This document shows, in pieces, positions 23,976 to 33,114 of a stretch of DNA of 64,000 nucleotides. A program made the position numbers and the translations under genes. Each line of letters begins with the position of its first letter. Positions within the stretch are counted from its first letter, which is position 1. The notes under the pieces are model-generated. The model worked only from the letters and a program-made list of their open reading frames with translations. It did not search any database and was not told where the DNA came from. The stretch lies in the IMG/VR virus record IMGVR_UViG_3300024261_000014, positions 19,880 through 83,879 of that record. One strand, written 5' to 3'. The stretch is from a virus.

Positions 23976-25509
23976 GTCCTGGCGCATTATGAACTAATAT
24001 ATCTGATGAAAAGTATGTATCAATATCTTCTACATTGAGTGAATAAAAAGTTTCAGTAAGATACTTCTCTTCCACTGCAGTGACATCAATCCAATTACCA
24101 TCTTTATCAAATAATTTATCATCCACTTCTACCTCATAACCTTTTCTAAACTGAAAGTATCCCAAACCACCCCTATCCATATAGACTCCTGCTAATTGTG
24201 GAATCTTATAAGTATCATTTATCAAATAGTATAAATTTACTTCTTCTGAATGTACATCCACAACAACTGAACCACTTGCAAAACTATCACTTACATCTGT
24301 AGAACTCCAACTTAAATAATTCATATCACTATCTGGCATTCCCAATGAACCAGAACCACCTGGTTGATACGATTTAACTACATCACCAACCTCTACATTT
24401 TGTACCAATTTAGTACTATTATCATACATACGAATTGTTGCACCATGTGGTGTAGATGGGCCTTGGTAGGGTTTTAATGTCCACTCGTACCAATCATTAT
24501 TCAGAGATGAACTTACACCTGTTGGGGCGTTTAATAATGAAAACTTACTATTATAGTAAGTACCAAGTGTAATTACTTTTTCGGGTGTTAATAATTGTAC
24601 ACTTCTACCATTACCTATGAATTTTCTTGCACCATCATCACTACCTGATGAAATAATATAATCCTCTACATAATTACCCGTTCCATCTTCCACATCTATA
24701 CCATAAAAGTGTTGCATACTCTCTGTGAATGGTGTACCCACACTCCAATTTACTTCATTTCCATCAGCATCTGTAAAAACACTTCCGGTTAGCTCTCTTA
24801 CTTCTGCACTACTGATGTATGAATTAAATGAAATCGAACCATCAGCTGTAACCATAAATGATGCATGTTTAGCTAAATCTTTTAAAACATAATCTGGATA
24901 ATCACTAACCCCTTTATTTGCTGCTATTGAAGCTGAATTAAATGCCCCAATTAAAGAATCACCACCAATTGGTGATGCCCCAAGTATAGTTCTAAAACTT
25001 GTTTTAGTAAATGAACCACTTGATATCTGATACAAAGTATCATCCGTGTTACTTGGTGAAGCTACGAATACATGGAAACTCCCCGAATTTGAAGCAGTTC
25101 CTCTTTTTGCTAAGTATTGTGCTTGGTCTGTATAATTAAATGATGAACTAATATTATATTGAGCAAAACTTGCAGATATTGTAGGTTGTGTTGCAGTAGG
25201 TGGATTATATGTTCCAAATTGAAAACTACCATATACTTGTACATCTGAATAACTTTGTGTTGAGGCATATTGTGCAATATCATCATATATGTTTCCATAT
25301 AGACTACTCATCTGAGTACTATTGATTGCAGTATTCATCTCAAATACCTTTACATCATCACTACCACTTTCAATTGTAAAATCATAACACGCAAGTATTC
25401 CTGCGTAAGATGAATCAGGCCAACCACCAGCACTACCTGTAATGTAATTAGATAGTGATTCTAACTTCGTTTCTACATCTGATTTCTGACTAAATATTGT
25501 TATTGACAT
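23962..25509 (-). CDS. Hint-domain protein A, 515 aa
   Basis: Paralogue of the protein at 21828-23375, alike over its whole length and identical in size (both begin MSI, then QKSDV, NYITGSAG and YDFTIESGS). The Hint part starts HGATIRMYDNSTKLVQNVEV and ends TFYSLNVEDIDTYFSSDILV then HN and a short APGHGGK tail. The residue at position 1 is Ser or Thr, and the block-B histidine is a tyrosine here (VNLYYLIN), so the two copies may differ in activity. AGGAG precedes the ATG and an ATATTTATA element lies 19 bases upstream. Likely a late, self-processing protein. Confidence 0.7.
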   Translation of the reverse strand: MSITIFSQKSDVETKLESLSNYITGSAGGWPDSSYAGILACYDFTIESGSDDVKVFEMNTAINSTQMSSLYGNIYDDIAQYASTQSYSDVQVYGSFQFGTYNPPTATQPTISASFAQYNISSSFNYTDQAQYLAKRGTASNSGSFHVFVASPSNTDDTLYQISSGSFTKTSFRTILGASPIGGDSLIGAFNSASIAANKGVSDYPDYVLKDLAKHASFMVTADGSISFNSYISSAEVRELTGSVFTDADGNEVNWSVGTPFTESMQHFYGIDVEDGTGNYVEDYIISSGSDDGARKFIGNGRSVQLLTPEKVITLGTYYNSKFSLLNAPTGVSSSLNNDWYEWTLKPYQGPSTPHGATIRMYDNSTKLVQNVEVGDVVKSYQPGGSGSLGMPDSDMNYLSWSSTDVSDSFASGSVVVDVHSEEVNLYYLINDTYKIPQLAGVYMDRGGLGYFQFRKGYEVEVDDKLFDKDGNWIDVTAVEEKYLTETFYSLNVEDIDTYFSSDILVHNAPGHGGK

Positions 25510-25527
25510 AAGGTTCTCCTATATATA

Positions 25528-26232
25528 TTATAAATATCTCTCATATAAATTTTTGGTAAATAATTCGTTAGATAAAACTCCAGCGTGGTTGCCACCAACT
25601 GCCTCATCTTCCCAACACCCAAGATATTCATCTATAACATTTGTTAGTAATCTAATTCCTTTATTTTCCAAATAATTCTCAATCAGTAATTGATTTCTGT
25701 ATAGATTGTCATTATCATATTCATCGTTCTGTAAATTTACAAGTGAATCGTGAGCTAACAACCCATCATCAGTTTTCCAATAATCCCATTTACCATCAGG
25801 CTTAAAAGAGCATTTCCTACCATCTAATGTGGTGTACTCTCTCCTATGTGGATACGTATATAAAACAACAATTAAATCTGGTTTTAAAATTTCGGTATAT
25901 GATAGAACTGCTCTACTAATTGTATCATTAGATATTCCTTGAATACCACAATTAATATGTGAGTGTTGAATTTCGTTTGCTAATAAATGTGGCCATGTTT
26001 CCTCATTTCCTACACCTACACCCAATGTATGACTGCATCCAAAAGTAAGTAACTTAGATTTTGATGAAAAATAAGTTTCTAAATCATCTCCCCTAAATCC
26101 AAGTTCATTAAATGTATATCCACCAACTACTCTACCAGATTTATCTCCACCGACAGTTTTATGTGTTTGATTCTTTCTTGATTTTAAATCATCAAATATA
26201 TCAAACTCTTTATGAGTCCAGTGCGGGTTCAA
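25528..26232 (-). CDS. SGNH hydrolase-like protein
   Basis: Block I is LLTFGCSHTLGVGV, block II a glycine in CGIQGISND, and the C-terminal GGNHAGVLSNELF can supply the histidine. It is of the same family as the SGNH gene at 7813-8487 but not a close copy. Members remove or move acyl groups on sugars or proteins. It lies upstream of Hint gene A by 18 bases, so it may belong to the same module. Substrate unknown. Confidence 0.6.
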   Translation of the reverse strand: MNPHWTHKEFDIFDDLKSRKNQTHKTVGGDKSGRVVGGYTFNELGFRGDDLETYFSSKSKLLTFGCSHTLGVGVGNEETWPHLLANEIQHSHINCGIQGISNDTISRAVLSYTEILKPDLIVVLYTYPHRREYTTLDGRKCSFKPDGKWDYWKTDDGLLAHDSLVNLQNDEYDNDNLYRNQLLIENYLENKGIRLLTNVIDEYLGCWEDEAVGGNHAGVLSNELFTKNLYERYL

Positions 26233-26467
26233 GACCTGTTCCCTTTAACATCTCGGTTGGTACTTGTCCACAATTACCACAACTAAATACTTCAATTGGA
26301 ACTAATCCTTCTTGACCATTCGGTGACATTATTGCAGATATCCTTTTTATAATCGTTGATGTTATAAACAAATAATTACCACACGCCTGACAATTTAGTG
26401 TATCTGCTTTACTTAAATCTAATTTTTGTTGTGGTTTATTTATCGGTTTTTGTGCTTTCATATTCAT
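26210..26467 (-). CDS. Small zinc-ribbon protein, 85 aa
   Basis: Two CxxC pairs (CQACGNYLFI near residue 26 and CGNCGQVP near 63) form a zinc ribbon separated by a helix (TIIKRISAIM). It overlaps gp44 by 4 bases (ATGA) and the SGNH gene by 23. Similar small zinc-ribbon proteins next to replication genes are common in marine T4-like phages; the function is unknown. Confidence 0.55.
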   Translation of the reverse strand: MNMKAQKPINKPQQKLDLSKADTLNCQACGNYLFITSTIIKRISAIMSPNGQEGLVPIEVFSCGNCGQVPTEMLKGTGLEPALDS

Positions 26468-27387
26468 TTTACTTTTCCTATTATCTCAACAAACATTGCC
26501 ATAGCATTTATTTCTTTATCCACTACTACTGCATCACTTTGTTGATATTGACTTAATACTAAAATACATTCTGCGACATGTCCTCTACCCCAATCATCGA
26601 CTGTATCAAACAACAACCTAAACATATCACTAAAGTCTGTAACTTTGGAATCTGCTAATAATTGTCGAATGTTCTTGAATGCATTCTTCTTATCTTGAGT
26701 TTTCAAGATTTCTAAAACTTCTAACTTGTAATCGTTTTGTGTACTCATCGCTTCATCTATAACGAGTTTCTCTTTTACTACCTGTCTCTGAGCAGCATTG
26801 ATTACTCTTCTGATATCGGGATAACCACCATTCACTATCGTTACGATATCATCTACTTTTGCATCTACCGATTCTTTCTGTAAGATTTTCGACATATGCA
26901 TCGCGACTTGTTTTCTATCGGGTGGTATAATCTGAAAGGATTGACATCTTGATTGGATTGGGTCAATTATTCTTTCAACATAATTACAAGTTAGGATAAA
27001 CCTACAATGTTTTGAAAATGTTTCCATTAGATTTCTTAATGCTGCTTGTGCATTTGGTGTAATGTAATCACACTCATCTAATATTATAATCTTCATCTCT
27101 GAAAATCCAAGTGTTGATGCAAAATTCTTTACTTTATCACGAACTACATCTACACTATTCTCATCAGATGCATTAATATATAAATAATCACAATCTATAT
27201 TATTAACGAGTAATTTAGCGAGAGTGGTTTTACCTGTACCTGCACGTCCATAAAGCAAAAGGTGTGGTAAATCGCCACTCTCCAAATACACTTTGACTTT
27301 ACTTTTGAGATGTTCATTCCCAATGTAAGTGTCAAGTGATTGCGGCCGATACTTTTCTACCCATAAGGTATTTTTAATTTCTTCCAT
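26464..27387 (-). CDS. gp44: Clamp-loader AAA+ ATPase, gp44-like
   Basis: ATPase that, with gp62, opens the gp45 ring and loads it on primer-template DNA. Motifs: Walker A as LYGRAGTGKTTLAKLL near residue 47, Walker B as IIILDECDYI, sensor 1 ILTCNYVERI, and SRC (arginine finger) in DPIQSRCQSF. The 307 residues are close to T4 gp44. It lies between the zinc-ribbon and oxygenase genes rather than next to gp45, but both partners are in the window. Confidence 0.9.
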   Translation of the reverse strand: MEEIKNTLWVEKYRPQSLDTYIGNEHLKSKVKVYLESGDLPHLLLYGRAGTGKTTLAKLLVNNIDCDYLYINASDENSVDVVRDKVKNFASTLGFSEMKIIILDECDYITPNAQAALRNLMETFSKHCRFILTCNYVERIIDPIQSRCQSFQIIPPDRKQVAMHMSKILQKESVDAKVDDIVTIVNGGYPDIRRVINAAQRQVVKEKLVIDEAMSTQNDYKLEVLEILKTQDKKNAFKNIRQLLADSKVTDFSDMFRLLFDTVDDWGRGHVAECILVLSQYQQSDAVVVDKEINAMAMFVEIIGKVK

Positions 27388-27388
27388 A

Positions 27389-27949
27389 CTATTCCTTTAT
27401 TGCATCTTCTTCTAAAAATATCTGAACACTCCATCGAATACCAGATGTAATTTCATTTACCCAATGTAAATGTTTATCTGCTATCCAAACATACCCAGCA
27501 TCTTGTTTCATTGTTCTAACACCATCGTTAGTTTCAAATTGTAATTCTCCACCCTCATATTCACCATACTCTTTATCAGATAATTGAATACCAATCGTAA
27601 AACATCTCTTCCTTAGAATTTCACCATCAGTACCTGTCATAACATCATCTATATGTGGTTTAAAATAACAACCTTTACTATAGTGACATATTATCATTGA
27701 GTAACCAAGATTATCAATGTTTAAATCTAAAGTATTTGTCCAATCTTTAATCCTATCATAAACCCAAGATATATCATAAGGTGAATTACCCCAAGGCAAA
27801 GCATCTGATAACATTTTACTACCAACTTTTTCATATTCGTTGTGGTAGACATCAACTACTCTAACTTTTAATCTAGCATATGATTTTATTTTTTCACATT
27901 CTTCTTTACTAAATAATCTTTTTTCTATTAAAGTTTTTTCCATATCCAA
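27389..27949 (-). CDS. 2OG-Fe(II) oxygenase, isolated copy
   Basis: A sixth oxygenase-type sequence, separate from the array. The iron site is CYFKPHIDDVMTG (HxD) and KHLHWVNEITSGIRW (distal His and Arg), with GIQLSDKEYGEYEGGELQFE in the core. It is closer to general phage prolyl-hydroxylase-like proteins than to copies 1-4. It overlaps the DNA methyltransferase gene by 22 bases. A DNA-base target is conceivable because of that neighbour, but a protein target is equally likely. Confidence 0.75.
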   Translation of the reverse strand: MDMEKTLIEKRLFSKEECEKIKSYARLKVRVVDVYHNEYEKVGSKMLSDALPWGNSPYDISWVYDRIKDWTNTLDLNIDNLGYSMIICHYSKGCYFKPHIDDVMTGTDGEILRKRCFTIGIQLSDKEYGEYEGGELQFETNDGVRTMKQDAGYVWIADKHLHWVNEITSGIRWSVQIFLEEDAIKE

Positions 27950-29175
27950 ATCGGTTCACAAAAAGTTTTATCTTTTGTCTTTTCCGCCAGTTCCCTTGTC
28001 TCATCTTTGAATCTATCTTCTGCTGCAGTTCCTGCACCACCACTATTTGGTCTTTTTGCCATTTCCATTCCAATACAACCTTGATACTCTGAATCAGTAA
28101 ATGTTGATACAAAATCATTCATAGGATTACAAATCTCTAACCATTTCTTACCATGAGAATTTAATCTCTTTTGTTTTGCTCCACTACTCGCATAAACATC
28201 ACTTATATTCACTAATAAATATCCACCACTTTTGATAGAACCCCATAATTTTTTAATAGTTGTCTGTAAAAATTTATCATTCCACTCATCAATAGTTTTG
28301 TATCTTACCCAACTTTGAGTATCATCATAACTATATCTCTCAACTCCAAAATATGGTGGTGATGTAAAGACAGTATCAAACATATCTTTATATTGTTCAA
28401 AATCTACATCTTCTGCTGGTGATTCTAAAAACTCTGAATCTTTATCAACCTCGAAGAACATATTTCTGTGTTTTTCGTAGAACTCTTTTTGTTCTCTATA
28501 GAGTGGATGGTTTTCTTTTCGTGGGTCTATCCCAAGATAATATTTACCACTCTCACTACCATAGAATCCTGCTAATCTATCTCCCCAACCTGCAGAGAAA
28601 TCTAATATGTTCTCACTACCCAACTTATCATAGAGTACTTTTGCAACATTAGGTTTAAATTGAGAACAAATATACTTTCTCAAACTTAACATAATCCTAA
28701 GATTACCCGCAGTAATTTTTGGTAACTTCAAAGTATATGCAGCACCCATAAGTGATGTCATATATTTTTCTGTTTCCCAAGTTCTCTTTGGACCTGGTGC
28801 AATTGTTCCATCCACACTCCAACGATTTACTTGTTGGAAGAAATTACTGGCAGCATTACCTATGTTAACTCTTCTAAAGTATTGTTGTTTACCCTCAAAT
28901 TCTAAACCATATCTGTATGCAGTTCCCTCACGAGCAAACCACTCTCCCTCTACCAAAATTTCATTATGTCTCATACCCTTTAACTTCATTAAAGCTTTGT
29001 AGGCATCATCCTCTGAAATAGTGGCATAGGGAATCTCATAAGTCATTGCTACTTTAGCAAGACTTTCTTTGACATCATCCTTTTCGAATGTTTCTTTGAT
29101 ATACTCCCATTCTTTCTCATCTATTTCAAGATAAGGAGTCATACCTTTAAATTTATCAAAATATTCTAAATACAT
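27928..29175 (-). CDS. DNA methyltransferase-like protein (TSPPY type)
   Basis: Motif IV reads VFTSPPYFGVE, the (D/N/S)PPY form of N4-cytosine and N6-adenine methyltransferases, and motif I reads ILDFSAGWGDRLAGF. The order (motif I before IV) and the long N-terminal part (about 190 residues without known motif) resemble N4/N6 methylases of cyanophages. It could protect phage DNA against host restriction. Start overlaps the next gene's stop by one base. Confidence 0.75.
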   Translation of the reverse strand: MYLEYFDKFKGMTPYLEIDEKEWEYIKETFEKDDVKESLAKVAMTYEIPYATISEDDAYKALMKLKGMRHNEILVEGEWFAREGTAYRYGLEFEGKQQYFRRVNIGNAASNFFQQVNRWSVDGTIAPGPKRTWETEKYMTSLMGAAYTLKLPKITAGNLRIMLSLRKYICSQFKPNVAKVLYDKLGSENILDFSAGWGDRLAGFYGSESGKYYLGIDPRKENHPLYREQKEFYEKHRNMFFEVDKDSEFLESPAEDVDFEQYKDMFDTVFTSPPYFGVERYSYDDTQSWVRYKTIDEWNDKFLQTTIKKLWGSIKSGGYLLVNISDVYASSGAKQKRLNSHGKKWLEICNPMNDFVSTFTDSEYQGCIGMEMAKRPNSGGAGTAAEDRFKDETRELAEKTKDKTFCEPIWIWKKL

Positions 29176-29678
29176 TATGATTTCTCGAAATTAAAAAACT
29201 TCCTCACTGCTGCAGAATCTGGTGTAACCCAATTACTACCATTGGTTGCAGTCTGTTTAGGTGTTGGGATATAATTATCACTCAACAACTCTTCAAACTC
29301 AAACCAATCCAACATATGTACTTCACAATCGTGTAATCGTTCCATACTATGAATAGATTCCCTAACTTCCTTACTTAAACCACTATATGGATGTAAGATA
29401 TGGATAGAACCACCAGCAAGTTCATACTTTCGTACATACTTATCTACTTTGGTTGCTATCTTCTCATCTATACTTCCAGCAGTTCCAGTACTTACACAAT
29501 CCAAATACACCCTACCAAATTTAGTACTGATTCGGAAATCTATACCCCTATTTGGTGTATAAGTGTAGTGTATCTTTTTATTATTAAGGTATTCTTCTAC
29601 TTTATCTTCAAGTTTCTTACCGCGTTTATTTGCAGTATGAATCCCTAATTGGGCTTTATCAAGTATATTATTTGCCAC
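29175..29678 (-). CDS. Hypothetical protein, possibly nuclease-fold
   Basis: A 167-residue protein with KLEDKVEEYLNNKKIHYTYT, then GIDFRIS and GRVYLDCVSTGTAG followed by a helix rich in lysine. The arrangement (glutamate in the first helix, an aspartate in a beta hairpin, then a charged strand) is like a PD-(D/E)XK fold, but the second strand has DCV rather than ExK, so a catalytic call is not safe. It precedes the DNA methyltransferase gene with a one-base overlap. Function unknown. Confidence 0.45.
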   Translation of the reverse strand: MANNILDKAQLGIHTANKRGKKLEDKVEEYLNNKKIHYTYTPNRGIDFRISTKFGRVYLDCVSTGTAGSIDEKIATKVDKYVRKYELAGGSIHILHPYSGLSKEVRESIHSMERLHDCEVHMLDWFEFEELLSDNYIPTPKQTATNGSNWVTPDSAAVRKFFNFEKS

Positions 29679-29688
29679 TTTTGACTCC

Positions 29689-30420
29689 TTATGTCACTTG
29701 TTGGGTTGCAACCAAGAAATATTGTGATTTATAATCATCAATATTAAAACTGATTGTAGCTAATCCATCTGAACTAACCTTTAATACAGCTTTCTCACAT
29801 TCTTTATTTGCAGTTAAAATATTTGCAAACATATTTGCGTTAAATGAAATAGGTTCAGTATCACTAAACTCTTCACACTCAACTGGTATTGTTACCCTAT
29901 TAGTTGCAACATTACTGAATCCGATAACTACTTTTGCACTATTATCTTTTGCAATAATAGTAAATGTATCGGTATCAGGTAACGCACCTTTACCACTAAT
30001 AAATGTATCAATGAAATACCTATCAATCTTCAATTCTAATTCGAATGTTGATGGTAAGTTTTTAAGTTCTGGTGGTGTTGGTATAACTGACAAATCACTT
30101 AACATATACTTTGTATGTGTACCATGTTGCGAGTCTTTCATATTAACACTCACAAACTTATCGCCCATTTTTTGTAAACTAAAATCTACATCTTCTTCTA
30201 AGATGGATAGTAGTGATACTAATTGCGAAGTGTTGTAAACTCCAATATCTGATGCTTCTATATCATCGAAGTTGTCCAATACTACCGACCCCACTAATGA
30301 TTTATCACCACTAATGAACCTTGTAGCCAATTGTTTTCCATTGGATGACCATTTTACTGATTTAATTTCACCACCAAGTGAATACTTGTCGATAAAACGA
30401 ATTAGTTTTGTTTTATTCAT
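29689..30420 (-). CDS. gp45: DNA polymerase sliding clamp, gp45-like
   Basis: Trimeric ring that tethers the polymerase to DNA and, in T4, activates late transcription. The 243 residues are near the T4 length (228). The sequence has the repeated beta-rich pattern of clamps, with SDLSVIPTPPELKNLPSTF joining the two domains and FANILTANKECEKAVLKVSS in the second. It follows the DNA polymerase gene by 76 bases in the same direction. Identity supported by gp43 and gp44 nearby. Confidence 0.8.
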   Translation of the reverse strand: MNKTKLIRFIDKYSLGGEIKSVKWSSNGKQLATRFISGDKSLVGSVVLDNFDDIEASDIGVYNTSQLVSLLSILEEDVDFSLQKMGDKFVSVNMKDSQHGTHTKYMLSDLSVIPTPPELKNLPSTFELELKIDRYFIDTFISGKGALPDTDTFTIIAKDNSAKVVIGFSNVATNRVTIPVECEEFSDTEPISFNANMFANILTANKECEKAVLKVSSDGLATISFNIDDYKSQYFLVATQQVT

Positions 30421-30496
30421 AACCTTATTGTCCTTTTGTTAATAGTTATTACTTATTGTTTCCTATGTATATACATATATACCAGAAATCTCAAAA

Positions 30497-33001
30497 TCAA
30501 AAAAATCTTTCAATACTTTGCTGTTTATCTACGACGGCTTCCCACCCCAAACTTTCGTAGAACATTCCTATCTTTTTACTCATTGCTTGTTCAAACATCT
30601 TAGTATGGTCAATGTTCGTTTTAATAAAATCTAATATTTGAGGCGGGTCCTCATATCCTTTATAACCAATTACATCAAATCCAAATTCATTATTCTTTAG
30701 GTAAACCCACCTAATCTTATTACCATTAGTAATCTTCTCATACTTTCTACCTTCAAACCAATGATGTAATATAGAATTATAATTTATTGCTGCTTTAACA
30801 TGGACTGGTGCACCCTTTTTATATTTACTGAATGATGACTCTTCATCTTTAGAAATATATTTACCTATACCTTTTACTCCGATAGGATTTGCCAATACAC
30901 TATAATGTAGCATATGTAGATTCCTCTTAAACTTACTGATTCTTTCATCAATCTTTTCCTTTGGAACATCTGCCAATATATCATCTAATACATTTTGTAA
31001 TAAATCTTTCATCGCAGGAGCAAAATTACTTCTGACTGTATCCAAACCTTTTACTTGTGTTTTGTTTACCTTTCTACCAGCATCATTGATGATTCGTAAA
31101 CCATATCGTTTCTTCGTTACGAACAAACCTGTCTTTGCGATTACCTCTTGTTTGATATCAAACACGTGTTCATCTATATTCAAAAATTTCTTGGCGAAAT
31201 AATCGTAACTTAAATTTAGATAATCTTGTACCTCTCCACATATCTCCATAATTCTTTGTGTCATCATAGTTTCAGATAATTTCTGATTTGGAAACCTTTT
31301 CTCAACTAATGGTACTGCGGATGCGAAAATAGAATCTGTATCAATATAGATAACATAATCCTTATCAGTACCTAACTCTTTATTATAAAAGTGGTTGGTA
31401 ATTTTCTTACTGAACTTAATCAATGATTGACCTGTGGTTGTGGTTGCTTCTGCATTATCTAAATCATAAAATCTAAATACTGGTAATCCCAATACACCAT
31501 ATAATGAATTTAGAAGAATCTTCTGAAGATATTGTCTCCTATCAAAATATTGAGATTTCTTTTTATCACCTTGGTCGTGAAACTTCTTCACAAGTTTTCT
31601 CATCTCTACTCGTTCATTAAACCACTTTGTGAGTAGAGCAGGAATCAATCCTTGTTTATCAGTACGATACATAACCCCATTACTTGATATACTTAATCCA
31701 GTCTCATCTAAATAACTCTCCAGTTCTGTATTGGTTATTTGTTGTATTTCCTTACCCTTTGTGTTAATCATAGAATAAGTTTTCGTATGTCCTGTCTTTA
31801 GATACTGGTCTACATCCCATTCCAAAACCTGCCCAACCTTAGTTTCAGGTGAGATATTCAATGAACGAATAACACTTGGATACATACTTGTGATATCTAA
31901 ATCATAAACCCAATCGTGTTTACCTTTTTGTGGGTCTTGTACATATGCACCAGAGAACTTTTCATCATCCCCTCTTCGTTTAGGATTTCTTGGTTTGTTT
32001 GGTGCAACAATACCCATCTTTTTTAAATAAACTAATATCGCACCCTCTAAATATCTTGAACTCATAAACACATCTTCATATGGGACATGTCCTAAATGTG
32101 CTATACCACAAGCAACTCCGATATAATCCAACTTATCATTTAACTCCACAAGAATACGAACATCTCGAATGTTATAATCTATAAACTTCTGTAAATCATT
32201 TTCAAATAAATCATTGAGTGTTCCATCATACTCAATTTTCTTCATACCAACTTCAACTTCACCAATGTAATCTAAACGATAACTTGATTGTTGAATTGGC
32301 GAGAACTTTTTATATAATGCAAGATAATCTAACACACTAACACCTGCAATAACAAACTTCTTTTTGTATTCATTGTAATAACAATGTCTGATAGGTGATA
32401 GCATCTTTGCAACTTCTGAACCTAAAACTCTGACTGTTCTATTATATAGATACGGAATATCAAAATAATCAATGTTCCACCCACTTAATATTGTAGGATT
32501 TATTTCTGCGTATTTCTGATAAAATCTTGTCAATAATTCGTTTTCAGTTTTAAATAACTCTACTGATGTATCACCATTTTCATAATTTTGTATAGTATTT
32601 TTAGAATCTAAAGTATAACATATATACTTTTTCATTATCTCATCATATATTGCAATAGATGTAATTGCAGTTTCTGCTTTTTCTACATCTGGAAAACCAT
32701 CAACCACTTCCACCTCGATATCAAAATAGAAAGTTCTATTTCCCTCTGCAACATCATCCGAATCCGTGTATTGGTCAACTAAAAATCTTGTAGTGATTGG
32801 TACATCACTCTCATATAAACCTGGGTCATCATCATCCCAAGTGTACACCTTTTTAACTTTACTACCATCAAGTGTATGATGTAAACCACTTGAATGTTTT
32901 ACATATGCGTATTTTTTATAAGGTACAATAAGATGGCCTCTTCTGTCATCCCAAACATGCACTTTGTTTTTTCTCTTATCATAAAAAACATTTTGATACA
33001 T
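30497..33001 (-). CDS. gp43: Family B DNA polymerase, gp43-like
   Basis: Replicative polymerase with proofreading. Exonuclease motifs are FYFDIEVEV (residues 91-99), NIDYFD (176-181) and YNIRD (276-280); polymerase motif A is DLDITSMYPS (367-376), motif B KILLNSLYG (494-502) and motif C YIDTDS (552-557). All carboxylates are present. The 834 residues are somewhat below T4 (898). It has its own early promoter at 33034-33063 and lies downstream of the TonB-dependent receptor gene. The end (SIERFF) resembles a clamp-binding peptide. Confidence 0.95.
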   Translation of the reverse strand: MYQNVFYDKRKNKVHVWDDRRGHLIVPYKKYAYVKHSSGLHHTLDGSKVKKVYTWDDDDPGLYESDVPITTRFLVDQYTDSDDVAEGNRTFYFDIEVEVVDGFPDVEKAETAITSIAIYDEIMKKYICYTLDSKNTIQNYENGDTSVELFKTENELLTRFYQKYAEINPTILSGWNIDYFDIPYLYNRTVRVLGSEVAKMLSPIRHCYYNEYKKKFVIAGVSVLDYLALYKKFSPIQQSSYRLDYIGEVEVGMKKIEYDGTLNDLFENDLQKFIDYNIRDVRILVELNDKLDYIGVACGIAHLGHVPYEDVFMSSRYLEGAILVYLKKMGIVAPNKPRNPKRRGDDEKFSGAYVQDPQKGKHDWVYDLDITSMYPSVIRSLNISPETKVGQVLEWDVDQYLKTGHTKTYSMINTKGKEIQQITNTELESYLDETGLSISSNGVMYRTDKQGLIPALLTKWFNERVEMRKLVKKFHDQGDKKKSQYFDRRQYLQKILLNSLYGVLGLPVFRFYDLDNAEATTTTGQSLIKFSKKITNHFYNKELGTDKDYVIYIDTDSIFASAVPLVEKRFPNQKLSETMMTQRIMEICGEVQDYLNLSYDYFAKKFLNIDEHVFDIKQEVIAKTGLFVTKKRYGLRIINDAGRKVNKTQVKGLDTVRSNFAPAMKDLLQNVLDDILADVPKEKIDERISKFKRNLHMLHYSVLANPIGVKGIGKYISKDEESSFSKYKKGAPVHVKAAINYNSILHHWFEGRKYEKITNGNKIRWVYLKNNEFGFDVIGYKGYEDPPQILDFIKTNIDHTKMFEQAMSKKIGMFYESLGWEAVVDKQQSIERFF

Positions 33002-33033
33002 TTATGTTGTAATCTCCGAATTTATCATATCTG

Positions 33034-33063
33034 AATATAACACTAAAACCATATACTTGTCAA
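33034..33063 (-). promoter_or_regulatory. Early sigma70-like promoter for DNA polymerase
   Basis: On the minus strand: TTGACA at 33063-33058, 18-base spacer, TATATT at 33039-33034, about 33 bases before the ATG of gp43. The upstream AAAAAAGTAC is shared with the promoter at 18327-18356. It separates polymerase expression from the receptor gene upstream. Confidence 0.75.
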
Positions 33064-33080
33064 GTACTTTTTTGATAAAT

Positions 33081-33103
33081 GGGGGATATTTTTTCAATCC
33101 CCC
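33081..33103 (-). terminator. Hairpin after the TonB-dependent receptor gene
   Basis: GGGGGAT and ATCCCCC pair perfectly over 7 bases with a 9-base loop, 12 bases past the receptor stop. There is no long U-run after it, so it may be a weak terminator or an RNA 3' end stabiliser. With the promoter that follows, it isolates the receptor gene as its own unit. Confidence 0.55.
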
Positions 33104-33114
33104 AAATCACCATT

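Noticed and set aside
21828-25509. Inteins in the two 515-aa proteins
   Set aside because: The Hint part is C-terminal with only 6-8 residues after it, so there is no C-extein, and position 1 is not Cys.
27928-29678. A full restriction-modification system
   Set aside because: The partner protein lacks a recognisable nuclease active site, and phages often carry lone methyltransferases.
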